A stretch of DNA of 64,000 nt from contig JADCHQ010000017.1 in the NCBI GenBank assembly GCA_020248405.1, positions 1 to 64,000 on the forward strand, given 5' to 3'. This DNA comes from Rhodocyclaceae bacterium. GTDB taxonomy: Bacteria; Pseudomonadota; Gammaproteobacteria; Burkholderiales; Ga0077523. The translations under genes and the position numbers were made by a program. Below, in pieces: positions 9,713-22,533 of this stretch. The notes under the pieces were generated by a model that was given only the letters and a program-made list of their open reading frames with translations, searched no databases and was not told where the DNA came from. The first letter of the stretch is position 1, and each line of letters starts with the position of its first letter.

Positions 9713-11068
9713 TCAGGCGAGCCAGGGCGAGAACACGGCTGCGAGGATCGCGGCGGGCGCAGCCCAGCGAAGCAGCCCGCGCAGCCAGCGCGCCCCCCGC
9801 GCTGACAGCCCGAGCTCGCTCTCGAACAGGGACAGCGGCAGCACCCAGCCCGCGAGCACCGCGAAGGCAAAGCCGCCCGCCGGCAGCAGCAGATCGGAGG
9901 TGACGCGGTCGAGCACGTCGAACCACGTGGCCTCGGCGAACCCGCGCAGCAGGCCGAGGGGATGCCAGTGCGCCCAGAGGTTGAACGACAGCACCGTCGC
10001 GATCCCGCCGGCAAAGCATCCCAGCGCCAGCACCAGGGTGGCCCAGGTGCGCCCCCAGCCGAAACGGCGGATGAGCAGTGCCGCGGCGAGCTCGAGCATG
10101 GAGATCGCCGAGGCCAGCGCGGCCACGAACAGCAGCAGAAAGAAGGCGAGGGCGGCTAGGGTACCCAGGGGCATGCGCGCGAAGGCCAGGGGCAGGGTCA
10201 CGAACACCAGCCCCGGCCCTCCCGCGGGGTCGAGGCCGTGGGCGAACACCAGCGGGAAGACCGCGAAGCCCGCCAGCAAGGAGATCGCCGTGTCGGCCAG
10301 CACCGTGGCGATGGCGGCACGGCGCAGGTCCATGCTGGCGTCGGCATACGCCGCGTAGGTCACCATCAGCGCCATGCCCACCCCGATGGAGAAGAACCCC
10401 AGGCCCAGCGCCTCGATGGCGGCGCGTGCGCCGATGCGTTGCAGGTCGAGGCGGAACAGGAATTCCAGCGTAGCCAGGAAACCGCCCGCCGAGCTGGCGT
10501 AGAGGGCGAGGCCGGTCAGCAACACCACCAGGGCCGGCATGAGCACCTTGCAGGCGGTCTCGATCCCGCCGCCGATGCCACGCGCCACGATGGCCGCAGC
10601 GATCGCCATGAACAGCCCGTGGAACAGGCTCATGCGCAGGGGCGCGGCGAGCAGGGCGTCGAAGCGCGCCTGGGCAGCGCCGGGGCTCGCGCCCCCGAGT
10701 CCGCCCAGGGCCGTCTCCACGGCGTAGGCAAGGGTCCAGCCGCCGATCACGGAGTAGAAGCTGAGGATCAGCACGCCCGTGATCACCCCCAGCCCGCCGA
10801 TCCACGACCAGCGCCGGTTCGCGCCGAAGGCCCCGGCCACGGCGGCGATGCCGCCCACGGCGTCCTGGCCGCCGCGCCGGCCCACCGCGAATTCGGCCAG
10901 CAGCAGCGGTATCACCACCAGGCCCAGGCCGGCCAGGTAGAACAGCACGAAGGCGCTGCCGCCGTTCGAGCCCACCTCGTAGGGAAACTTCCAGATGCTG
11001 CCCAGGCCCACGGCCGAGCCCACGGCGGCGAGCACGAAGCCGCTGCGGCTCGACCAGGTTTCGCGCAT
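9713..11068 (-). CDS. Sodium-dependent transporter, NSS (SNF) family
   Basis: A 451-residue polytopic inner-membrane symporter of the LeuT-fold neurotransmitter:sodium symporter family. The N terminus reads RETWSSRSGFVLAAVGSAVG and then IWKFPYEVGSNGG, the signature of TM1 with the sodium and substrate sites. About 11-12 hydrophobic segments follow. Bacterial members import amino acids or related compounds; the substrate here cannot be read. The ATG at 11068 matches the family N terminus better than the ATG ten codons upstream at 11098. Its 3' end faces the hydrolase gene (convergent). Confidence 0.9.
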   Translation of the reverse strand: MRETWSSRSGFVLAAVGSAVGLGSIWKFPYEVGSNGGSAFVLFYLAGLGLVVIPLLLAEFAVGRRGGQDAVGGIAAVAGAFGANRRWSWIGGLGVITGVLILSFYSVIGGWTLAYAVETALGGLGGASPGAAQARFDALLAAPLRMSLFHGLFMAIAAAIVARGIGGGIETACKVLMPALVVLLTGLALYASSAGGFLATLEFLFRLDLQRIGARAAIEALGLGFFSIGVGMALMVTYAAYADASMDLRRAAIATVLADTAISLLAGFAVFPLVFAHGLDPAGGPGLVFVTLPLAFARMPLGTLAALAFFLLLFVAALASAISMLELAAALLIRRFGWGRTWATLVLALGCFAGGIATVLSFNLWAHWHPLGLLRGFAEATWFDVLDRVTSDLLLPAGGFAFAVLAGWVLPLSLFESELGLSARGARWLRGLLRWAAPAAILAAVFSPWLA

Positions 11069-11125
11069 CCCGCCCACGGCAACCGGCCCGTCAGCCACGC
11101 CCGGCGCCGCCCCACGGCCCTGGCA

Positions 11126-11407
11126 TCAGTGCTCTTCGATGCGGGTGACCGTGTCCTCAGCGGGTTCGCCCGTCTCCGGGTCGATCCACCCGGAGAGGCC
11201 GATCTCCTCCTCGGCCTCCGCAAGCGATTCGCCCTCCTCGAGGGTCTCCTCGCTGGCGAGTTCCATGTCCTGCATGGCCTCGCGCAGCGTGGCGAAGGGG
11301 CCGTACTCGCGGCCGCCGTCCGGCGAGTGCCAGTAGAAGCCGTCGGGCCGTTCCACCACGCGCGCCTGCCCCGCCTCGGCCGGGGTCTGGGGGATTGCCT
11401 GTCTCAT
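11126..11407 (-). CDS. Small acidic protein of unknown function
   Basis: A 93-residue protein, no signal peptide or membrane segment. The N-terminal half contains GFYWHSPDGGREYGPFATLR, which reads like a compact beta-strand module. The C-terminal half is very acidic (EETLEEGESLAEAEEE). It sits 57 bases upstream of the NSS gene on the same strand and may be cotranscribed. I do not recognise a named family. Confidence 0.6.
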   Translation of the reverse strand: MRQAIPQTPAEAGQARVVERPDGFYWHSPDGGREYGPFATLREAMQDMELASEETLEEGESLAEAEEEIGLSGWIDPETGEPAEDTVTRIEEH

Positions 11408-11546
11408 GACCGTGTGCCCCTCGATGTAGGTTCGGCAGCACGCGCCGCCGTGAAATCACTCTACGCCGATCCTCGCGCGCCGTGGCGCGCGGCCATTTGC
11501 GCGAGGTCAAGGCCGCGCCCTGCCGAAGGCCGATCATGCGGCCATC

Positions 11547-12200
11547 ATGATCATGCGATTCCGATCCCGCGCCGATGCGGCCAGCCGCCTGGCGCAGGCG
11601 CTGGCGCACTACCGCGGCACGAACCCTCTCGTGCTGGCGATCCCGCGGGGCGCCGTGGCCATGGGCCGCACGCTCGCCGATGCGCTCGGCGGGGAACTCG
11701 ACGTGGTGCTGGTGCGCAAGCTGCGCTCGCCGGGCAGCGCCGAGTTCGCCGTGGGCGCGGTGGACGAAACGGGCTGGACCTACGTGGCGCCCCATGCGGC
11801 GAGCGCGGGCGCCGATCCCGCCTACCTGGAGCGCGAGAAGCAGTTCCAGATCGAGACCCTGCGCTGGCGCCGGGCGCAGTACACACCCGCGCGGCCGCCC
11901 ATCGACCCGGCCGGGCGCACGGTGATCGTGGTGGACGACGGCCTCGCCACCGGCGCCACCATGATGGCGGCGCTGCACTCCGCCAGGGCCAGGGGGCCGG
12001 TACGGCTAGTGTGCGCAGTGCCCGTGGCCGCGCCCGACAGCCTGGAGTTGGTGCGCCCGCACGCCGACGAGGTGGTGTGCCTGGAGGCGCCGGAGGCGTT
12101 CTACGCCGTGGGCCAGTTCTACGACGATTTCGCCCAGGTGGAGGATGAACAGGTGGCGGCGCTGCTGGCACAGCCGGCAAAGGGCGCTGGCGGGCCATGA
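11547..12200 (+). CDS. Phosphoribosyltransferase family protein
   Basis: A 217-residue type I PRTase-fold protein. The PRPP-binding motif is VIVVDDGLATGATM, with AIPRGAVAMG near the N terminus. Members of this subgroup are standalone proteins of unknown substrate, often found beside dienelactone-hydrolase-like genes, as here. The stop overlaps the next start (ATGA at 12197-12200), so the pair is translationally coupled. The ATG at 11547 was used; an in-frame ATG two codons later is equally possible. Confidence 0.83.
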   Translation: MIMRFRSRADAASRLAQALAHYRGTNPLVLAIPRGAVAMGRTLADALGGELDVVLVRKLRSPGSAEFAVGAVDETGWTYVAPHAASAGADPAYLEREKQFQIETLRWRRAQYTPARPPIDPAGRTVIVVDDGLATGATMMAALHSARARGPVRLVCAVPVAAPDSLELVRPHADEVVCLEAPEAFYAVGQFYDDFAQVEDEQVAALLAQPAKGAGGP

Positions 12201-12856
12201 GCGCGACGCAGGGCACCGTGGCCGTACCGGCGGACGCGGTGGTCCTGGAGGGCCTGCTGGACATCCCCGCCGCCGCCTCGGGCATGGTGGTGTTCTCCCA
12301 CGGCAGCGGCTCGGGGCGGCTGTCGCCGCGCAACCGTTACGTGGCGCAGGTCCTGCGGGCCGCGGGCATGGGCTCGCTGCTGGTGGACCTGCTCACCGCC
12401 GAGGAAGATCGCCATATGGAGGCGCGCTTCCACATTTCACTGCTCACCGACCGGCTCGATCACGCAGTGCGCTTCGCAGGCCAGGCGCCCGGCGCCGCCG
12501 CATTGCCCGTGGGCCTGTTCGGCGCCAGCACGGGGGCAGCCTCCGCCCTGCGCGTGGCGGCGCGACGTCCCGATGCCATCCGCGCGTTGGTGTCGCGCGG
12601 CGGGCGTCCCGACATGGCGGGCGCTGGCACCCTCGCCGCGGTGCGCGCCCCCACGCTGCTCATCGTGGGCGGGCGGGACACCGGCGTGATCGAACTCAAC
12701 GAGGCGGCGCGCGACGCCCTGCGGGACTGCACCCGCGAACTGGTGCTGGTGCCGGGCGCCACGCACCTCTTCGAGGAGCCGGGCACGCTGGAGCAGGTGG
12801 CCGCGCTGGCGTCCGGCTGGTTCCGGCGCTGGTTCGGCACCGCGCCCGGCGGCTGA
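12197..12856 (+). CDS. Dienelactone-hydrolase-like alpha/beta hydrolase
   Basis: A 219-residue serine hydrolase. The nucleophile elbow is FGASTGAASAL (G-x-S-x-G). The acid residue is probably the Asp of VGGRDTGVIELN and the base the His of PGATHLFEEPG, so a full triad is visible. VFSHGSGSGR forms the oxyanion region. It is coupled to the upstream PRTase by a four-base overlap. Such PRTase-hydrolase pairs recur in bacterial genomes, but their reaction is not established. It converges on the groEL-like gene with 57 bases between the stops. Confidence 0.82.
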   Translation: MSATQGTVAVPADAVVLEGLLDIPAAASGMVVFSHGSGSGRLSPRNRYVAQVLRAAGMGSLLVDLLTAEEDRHMEARFHISLLTDRLDHAVRFAGQAPGAAALPVGLFGASTGAASALRVAARRPDAIRALVSRGGRPDMAGAGTLAAVRAPTLLIVGGRDTGVIELNEAARDALRDCTRELVLVPGATHLFEEPGTLEQVAALASGWFRRWFGTAPGG

Positions 12857-12913
12857 AGGCGCCTGCGGGCCTGCGCCGCCCGCGGCCTGGCCTGGGGTTG
12901 CCGGGCCCCGGGT

Positions 12914-14818
<1,905 letters not shown>

Positions 14819-14822
<4 letters not shown>

Positions 14823-16036
14823 GCAAGCGACTCCGGTTGCTGGAACAGCCGCTCCAGGGCGGCGAGAAAGCGTGCCCCGCGCATGCCGTCGCTGGCGCGG
14901 TGGTCGGCCGAAAGACTGGCGTGCAGCACCCGGGCCGGCACCAGGGCCCCGTCGCGCACCCACGGGCGCACGGCCACTCGCCCGAAGCCCACCAGCGCCA
15001 CCTGGGGCGGCTGGATCACGCCGTACACGCTGTCCACGCCCAGTTCGCCCAGATTGGTGATGGTGACGGTGGGGTCTGCAAGCTCCGAGGCGCGCAGTTC
15101 GCGGCTGCGAGCGCGGCGCAGCAGGTCCTTGAGCCGCTCCATGAGTTCGGTGAGGGGCAGGGTGTCCGCGTGGTGCAGCGCCGGCGCCACCAGGCCGCCG
15201 CCGCGCAGCGAGACGGCGATGCCGGGATGCACCGCCGCGGCGGGCTGGAAGCGGCCGTCCGCGAAGAAGCCGTTCAGCTCGGGCACTTCGCGAAGCGCCA
15301 GCGCCACGGCCTTGATCTCCAGGGCTGCGAACAGTACGCGCCCGGTCACCGGCACGCCGGCGTTGCGGCGCTCCAGCCACAGGGAGGCGGCCTCCACGTC
15401 CAGCTGCGTGCCCAGGTAGTAGTGGGGGATCTCGCGCTTGGAGCGCGCCATGGCCACGCCGATGGCCTCGCGCATGGCCTGCGCGCGCGGCGCGGCGATG
15501 GCCGGGGGCGCGGGCGCCGCCGCGGCGGAAGGGGCGGCCGGGGCTGGTGCAGCCGTGGCGGCGCGCTCCACATCGGCCAGGGAGATCACGCCGTCGACCG
15601 AGGCGGAGGGCACGGCCGCCAGATCGAGCCCCAGTTCCTGGGCGCGCCGGCGCGCCGCGGGCGAGGCGCGGGGGCGCCCGCCGGGTGCGCCGGCTAGGGC
15701 TTCCAGCGGTTGCGCGGCCGGCGCGGCGGGCGGCTGCGCCGCACCCTCGGCCGGCGCGGCGGCGGGCACCGGCGAGGCCGCCACGGCCTCCCAGGCCTCG
15801 CCCTCGGTGGCGAGCAGCGCCATGACCGCACCCACGGGCAGGCGCTGCCCAGGCTCGGCCACCAGTTTCGCCACCGTGCCGGGGGTCCAGGTCTCCACCT
15901 CCACCGCGCCCTTGTCGGTCTCGACGACGCACAGTACCTCGCCTTTGGCCACGGCCTGGCCGGGCTTCACCAGCCATTCCACGAACGTGCCGGCCTCCAT
16001 GTCGGCACCCAGCGAAGGCATGACGAAGACGTGCAT
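14819..16036 (-). CDS. 2-oxoacid dehydrogenase E2 (dihydrolipoamide acyltransferase)
   Basis: A 405-residue E2 core enzyme. One lipoyl domain lies at residues about 1-75, with lipoyl Lys42 in ETDKGAVEVE. After an Ala/Pro-rich linker comes a peripheral-subunit-binding domain (RASPAARRRAQELGL), a second linker and the catalytic acyltransferase domain ending with ADHRASDGMRGARFL, which has the catalytic His and Asp. It transfers the acyl group made by E1 to CoA. The acyl specificity (pyruvate, acetoin, branched-chain) cannot be decided. Start one base after the E1-beta stop. No E3 (dihydrolipoamide dehydrogenase) gene is in this operon or elsewhere in the window. Confidence 0.92.
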
Positions 16037-16037
16037 G

Positions 16038-17027
16038 TCAGCTCACCAGGGCGCGCACCGCCGCCACGATGCCCTCCACCTGGGGCAGCGCCGCCTCCTC
16101 CAGGTGTTTCGCATAGGGCACCGGCACCTCGGCCGAGCACACCCGCGCCGGCGGCGCGTCCAGGTCGTAGAAGGCCTGCTCCACGATGCGCGCCATGATC
16201 TCGGCGGACAGGCTGCCGCTGCGCCATCCCTCGTCCACGACCACCGCGCGCCGGGTCTTGCGCACCGAGGCCATCACCGTGGCATCGTCCAGCGGGCGCA
16301 GGCTGCGCAGGTCGATCACCTCCGCACTCACGCCCTGCGCCTCGAGCACGGCTGCGGCCGCCATGGCCTTGGGCAGCGAGCCGCCGTAGGTGATCACGCT
16401 CACCTGGCTCCCGGGCCGCCGCACCGCGGCGCGGTCCAGGTCCACCGGGGCCGCCTCGACAGCCAGTTCGCCCTCCACGCCCAGCAGCAGCGCGTGCTCG
16501 AAGATGAGCACCGGGTCGGGATCGCGCAGCGCGGCGGGCAGCATGCCGCGCGCGTCCTCCAGCGTGGCGGGGGCCACCACCCGCAGCCCGGGGATGTGGG
16601 CGTACCAGCCCTCCAGGCTGTGGGAGTGCTGGGCCGCGAGCTGGCGGCCGCCGCCGGTGGTCATGCGGATCACCACCGGCACGCTGAGCTGGCCGCCCGA
16701 CATGTGCCGCAGCGTGGCGGCGTTGTTGAGGATCTGGTCCAGGGCGAGCAGGCTGAAGTTGACGGTCATGATCTCCACGATGGGACGCATGCCGTTCAGC
16801 GCCGCGCCGATGCCTGCGCCCGTGAAGCCCGACTCCGACAGCGGTGCGTCGCGGATGCGCGCCTCGCCGAACTCCGCCAGCAGCCCCTTGCTCACCGCGT
16901 AGGTGCCGCCGTAGCGGCCCACGTCCTCGCCCATCAGGAACACGCGCGGGTCGGCGAGCAGCGCCTCGCGCAGGCCCATGCGCAGGGCGTCCCGGTACGT
17001 GGTGCGCAGGGCGGGCGCCTGGCTCAC
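16038..17027 (-). CDS. 2-oxoacid dehydrogenase E1 component, beta subunit
   Basis: A 329-residue transketolase-fold beta subunit of the alpha2-beta2 type E1 (PdhB/AcoB-like). [45 protein letters not shown] and VITYGG-LPKA are typical. The start is a GTG at 17027 that overlaps the E1-alpha stop as GTGA, so the two subunits are translationally coupled. It forms the thiamine diphosphate site with E1-alpha and decarboxylates a 2-oxoacid or acyloin. Confidence 0.93.
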   Translation of the reverse strand: MSQAPALRTTYRDALRMGLREALLADPRVFLMGEDVGRYGGTYAVSKGLLAEFGEARIRDAPLSESGFTGAGIGAALNGMRPIVEIMTVNFSLLALDQILNNAATLRHMSGGQLSVPVVIRMTTGGGRQLAAQHSHSLEGWYAHIPGLRVVAPATLEDARGMLPAALRDPDPVLIFEHALLLGVEGELAVEAAPVDLDRAAVRRPGSQVSVITYGGSLPKAMAAAAVLEAQGVSAEVIDLRSLRPLDDATVMASVRKTRRAVVVDEGWRSGSLSAEIMARIVEQAFYDLDAPPARVCSAEVPVPYAKHLEEAALPQVEGIVAAVRALVS

Positions 17028-18001
17028 GGGGCCACCTGCCGCGCGTACACGTCGCGGGCGAGCTGCTCCACCGGCTCGAGCGTGCCGGACTCGGCGAAGG
17101 CCACCGCCGCGGCGATCTCCCCGGCCACCTCGGTCTCCAGGGCGGCTGCGTCGGCGGCGTCCAGCAGACCTGCGGCCTGCATGCGGGCAGTGAAGCCCGC
17201 GATGGGGCAGCGCTGCTTCCAGCGCTCCACCTCGGCGCGCTCGCGGTAGAGCTCGGGGTCGAACATGGAGTGGGCGCGGAAGCGGTAGGTCTGCAGCTCT
17301 AGGAAGAACGGCCCGAGGCCGTCGCGCACGTGCCGCACGGCCGCGCGCGCCGCCTCGGCCACCGCCAGCACGTCCATGCCGTCGGCGCGCGCGGTGGCCA
17401 TGCGGTAGGAGGCGGCCTTCGCGCACAGGTCGGTGTCCGATTCCGAGCGCTCCAGCGCGGTGCCCATGGCGTAGAAGTTGTTCTCGCACACGAACAGCAC
17501 GGGTAGGCGCCACAGTGCCGCCAGGTTGGCCGACTCGTGAAACTCGCCCTCGGCCATGGCGCCCTCGCCGAAGAAGCAGGCCGTCACCCGCGCCTCGCCG
17601 CGCATCCGGTGGGCCAGCGCGAATCCCGCCGCCAGGGGCAGGGCGCCGCCCACGATGGCGTTGCCGCCATAGAAGCGCCGCGACACGTCGAACAGGTGCA
17701 TGGAGCCGCCGCGGCCACGGCTGCAGCCTTCCTGCCGGCCGAACATCTCGGCCATGATGGCGCCGGCGGGAATGCCGCGCGCCAGCGCGTGCCCATGTTC
17801 GCGGTAGGTGGCGAAGATGGCGTCCTCGGCGCGCAGCTCCGGCATCACGCCGCAGGCCACCGCTTCCTCGCCGATGTACAGGTGCAGGAAGCCGCGGATC
17901 TGCCCGCCGGAATACAGCTCGGCGCATTTCTCCTCGAAACGGCGGATGCGCAGCATCTGCTGCAGGTAGGACAGGGCGGTGTCGCGGTCGGGCGCGGTCA
18001 T
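17024..18001 (-). CDS. 2-oxoacid dehydrogenase E1 component, alpha subunit
   Basis: A 325-residue ThDP-binding subunit (PdhA/AcoA-like). The ThDP/Mg motif reads [17 protein letters not shown], followed by [18 protein letters not shown] and [11 protein letters not shown] are standard. The ATG at 18001 ([17 protein letters not shown]) was chosen over one 22 codons upstream, because the added residues are Ala/Arg-rich shadow sequence overlapping the acs stop region. 58 bases separate it from the acetyl-CoA synthetase gene, and it is coupled to E1-beta. Confidence 0.93.
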   Translation of the reverse strand: MTAPDRDTALSYLQQMLRIRRFEEKCAELYSGGQIRGFLHLYIGEEAVACGVMPELRAEDAIFATYREHGHALARGIPAGAIMAEMFGRQEGCSRGRGGSMHLFDVSRRFYGGNAIVGGALPLAAGFALAHRMRGEARVTACFFGEGAMAEGEFHESANLAALWRLPVLFVCENNFYAMGTALERSESDTDLCAKAASYRMATARADGMDVLAVAEAARAAVRHVRDGLGPFFLELQTYRFRAHSMFDPELYRERAEVERWKQRCPIAGFTARMQAAGLLDAADAAALETEVAGEIAAAVAFAESGTLEPVEQLARDVYARQVAP

Positions 18002-18059
18002 GCGTGCTCCGTGCGCCGCGCCTGCTGCGGGCCGCGCGCCCCTCGCTGGCGCCGCGCGC

Positions 18060-19838
<1,779 letters not shown>

Positions 19839-19941
19839 GGGTCTCGTGCTGCAGCGCCGGGGCCGTGGGAGTTTCACCATAGGCGGGCGCGGCACTGCCC
19901 GGATTGACCCACGTCAACGGCGCGGGCGCAGCGCCCGCCGC

Positions 19942-22401
19942 CTAGAGCTGCGCCGCAGGGGGCTGCGGTGCTTCGGCCGCTTCGTCCCCGGCGCCGCCGC
20001 TGGCGGCTTCGACGACGGGTCCGGCGTACTCCCGCCGCAGGGCGAAGAACCGGCCGATGCGCTCCATCACCCGGGCCGCGAAGCAACCCTCGGGTAGGTT
20101 GCCCTCCTCATCGGGCTCGCCCGCCGGAAGGCCGGTGAGCAGCTCCATCACGTCGTCGGCGTGCTCCACCGCGTACACCTGGAAGCGGCCCCCGGCGCAG
20201 GCTGCCACCACGTCCTCGCGCAGCATCAGGTGCGGCACGTTGGCGGCCGGGATGATGACGCCCTGCTCGCCGCTCAGGCCGCGGGCGTTGCAGAGGTCGA
20301 AGAAGCCTTCGATCTTCTCGTTCACCCCGCCGATCGCCTGGATGCGGCCCAATTGGTCGATGGAGCCGGTTACAGCCAGGCACTGGCGCAGCGGCAACTC
20401 GCCCAGGGCCGAGAGCAGCGCGCACAGCTCGGCCGCGGACGCGGAGTCGCCCTCCACGCCGCCGTAGGTCTGTTCGAAGGCCACCCGCGCCTGCAGGGCG
20501 AGCGGGATCTCCTCGGCGTAGCGCACCGACAGGTAGGCGCCGAGGATCATCATGGCCTTGCTGTGGATGTTGCCGCCGAGCTTGGACTCGCGCTCGATGT
20601 CCACGATCTCGCCCTCGCCCAGGCGCACGGTGGCGGTGATGCGGGTGGGCTGGGCGAAGGTGAATTCGCCTAGCGGATACACCGCCAGGCCGTTGACCTG
20701 GCCGATCTCGGTGCCGGCGGTGTCGATGGCCACGGTGCCGCGCAGGATGGCCTCGCGGGTGCGGTTGGCCAGACGGCCGGCGCGGCGCTGGCGCTCTTGC
20801 GCGGCGCGCTGCACATCCATAGCGCCGATGCGCCCGGCACCACGCTGGCGGGCCCAGTGATCGGCCTCGCGCATCAGGTCAGCCACGGGTTCCACCCGCG
20901 CGGTGATGCGCTCGGCATCTTCGGCCAGCCGGGCGGCGCGCTCGATCACCGCGCACACCGCCTCGCGATCGAGCGCCAGCAACCCGAAGCGCCGCGCCAG
21001 GGTGGCCACCAGCCGGGCGTACAGCGCCTCGCCCTCTGCGCTGCGGTCCACCACGTCCTCGAAGTCCGCAGCCACCTTGAACAGTTCGCGGAACTCGGGA
21101 TCGTATTCGTACAGCAGAAAGTACAGCAGCCGCTCGCCGATGAGCACTACCTTCACGTCCAGCGGCACGGCCTCGGGCTCGAGCGACTTGGTGCTGGCCA
21201 GGCTGAGCATGCGCGCCAGCGACTCGGGGCGAAGCTCACGGGCGCGCAGGGCGCGCTTCAGGCCCTCCCAGGCGAAGGGCTGCACCAGCAGCTTCTGCGC
21301 ATCCAGCACCAGATAGCCGCCGTTGGCGCGGTGCAGGGCGCCGGCGCGGATCAGGGTGAAGTCGGTCACCAGCGCGCCGAAGCGTTCCATGTGCTCGATG
21401 CGGCCCAGCAGGTTGGGATGGGTGGGCAGATCCTCGAACACCACCGGCGCGCCGGCGGTCTCGGCGTTGTCCACCGCCAGGTTCACCTGGTAGCGGCGGA
21501 AGTCCGGCGCCGCCTGGAAGGGCAGGGCGGGCGCCTCGGCCGGTGCCTCCAGCCCCTGGCGGAAAGCGGCGGCATTCTCCACCACGTCCTGGCGCAGGGC
21601 CTCGATGTGCGCCACCACTGCGGGCTGGTCGCGCCAGCGCTCCAGGATCTCGTCCAGCGCCTGGCCCACGGCGGTCATCACGTAGTGGCGCTCCAGCGAT
21701 TTGAGCCGCTCGCGCCGCTCGCGCATCCACTGGGGGACCTGGTGCAGGATGTGGGCAAGCTTTTCCTGGAAGGCGTTGATCGAGGTCCCAAGCCGCTCAC
21801 GCTCGGACTCGGGCAGCTTGGCGAAGTCGTCGGGATTCATGGCCTCGCCGTCCTTCACCGGCGCGAGCACGAAGCCGTTGGGGGTACGCAGCAGGGCCAC
21901 TTCCGCGGCGGCGGCTTCTTCGGCCAAGGCGGACAGGGCGGACTGCTCGCGCCCCGCGAACTCGGCGTTGATTTCCTCTACGCGGGCACGGAAGTCCTCG
22001 CGCTCGAAGATACCGGGGATGGCGCTGCGAAGCTCGTCCACCAGCGCCGCCAGATCGTCGCGCAGCGCCCGGCCCCGGCCCGCCGGCACGCGCAGCGCCC
22101 GCGGGCGCGAGGGGTCGGCAAAGTGGTTGACGTAGCAGCAGTCGGGCGGCACCGGCCGGCCGCTCGCCTGGGCGGCGAGCAGCTGGCGCACCAGGCTTTC
22201 GCGGCCGCTGCCGGCGGGGCCCAGGGCGAACAGGTTGTAGCCCTCGTGGGGCACGGCCACGCCGAAGCGCAGTGCCTCCAGGGCGCGCTGCTGGCCGGGC
22301 AGTTCGGCCAGGTCCGGCAACTCGTCTGTGCTGGAGAAGGGCAGGGTGTCTAGGGTGGCGCGCCGGCACAGGCGCTCGGGCGGCAGCGGGTTATGGGTCA
22401 T
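19942..22401 (-). CDS. Lon-like ATP-dependent protease (LonB/LonC-type)
   Basis: An 819-residue AAA+ Lon-family protease. The P-loop region reads NLFALGPAGSGRESLV, with Arg where Walker A normally has Lys. Middle segments include ALVTDFTLIRAGALHRANGGYLVLDAQ. The C-terminal Ser-Lys protease domain has the catalytic Ser in GGVEGDSASAAELC and the Lys in GGVNEKIEGFFDLC. The N-terminal Lon substrate-binding domain of LonA is absent. It leads the operon, 103 bases upstream of acs. A role in controlling the downstream metabolic enzymes is inferred. Confidence 0.9.
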   Translation of the reverse strand: MTHNPLPPERLCRRATLDTLPFSSTDELPDLAELPGQQRALEALRFGVAVPHEGYNLFALGPAGSGRESLVRQLLAAQASGRPVPPDCCYVNHFADPSRPRALRVPAGRGRALRDDLAALVDELRSAIPGIFEREDFRARVEEINAEFAGREQSALSALAEEAAAAEVALLRTPNGFVLAPVKDGEAMNPDDFAKLPESERERLGTSINAFQEKLAHILHQVPQWMRERRERLKSLERHYVMTAVGQALDEILERWRDQPAVVAHIEALRQDVVENAAAFRQGLEAPAEAPALPFQAAPDFRRYQVNLAVDNAETAGAPVVFEDLPTHPNLLGRIEHMERFGALVTDFTLIRAGALHRANGGYLVLDAQKLLVQPFAWEGLKRALRARELRPESLARMLSLASTKSLEPEAVPLDVKVVLIGERLLYFLLYEYDPEFRELFKVAADFEDVVDRSAEGEALYARLVATLARRFGLLALDREAVCAVIERAARLAEDAERITARVEPVADLMREADHWARQRGAGRIGAMDVQRAAQERQRRAGRLANRTREAILRGTVAIDTAGTEIGQVNGLAVYPLGEFTFAQPTRITATVRLGEGEIVDIERESKLGGNIHSKAMMILGAYLSVRYAEEIPLALQARVAFEQTYGGVEGDSASAAELCALLSALGELPLRQCLAVTGSIDQLGRIQAIGGVNEKIEGFFDLCNARGLSGEQGVIIPAANVPHLMLREDVVAACAGGRFQVYAVEHADDVMELLTGLPAGEPDEEGNLPEGCFAARVMERIGRFFALRREYAGPVVEAASGGAGDEAAEAPQPPAAQL

Positions 22402-22533
22402 TGTTGGCTCGTGGCGCCGTGAAGATCATGGCTAGGTTGCGACCGGGAGAGTGGCTGCGGCATTGACCGCGGTCAAGCAGCGGTGCAGGGGGCGCGCCGC
22501 CGGTATAGTCGTGCGTTTTCGTCAGGTTCGCCC

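Noticed and set aside
20797..22353. 518-codon plus-strand frame opposite the Lon-like gene
   Set aside because: Composition and lack of motifs mark it as a shadow of the protease gene.
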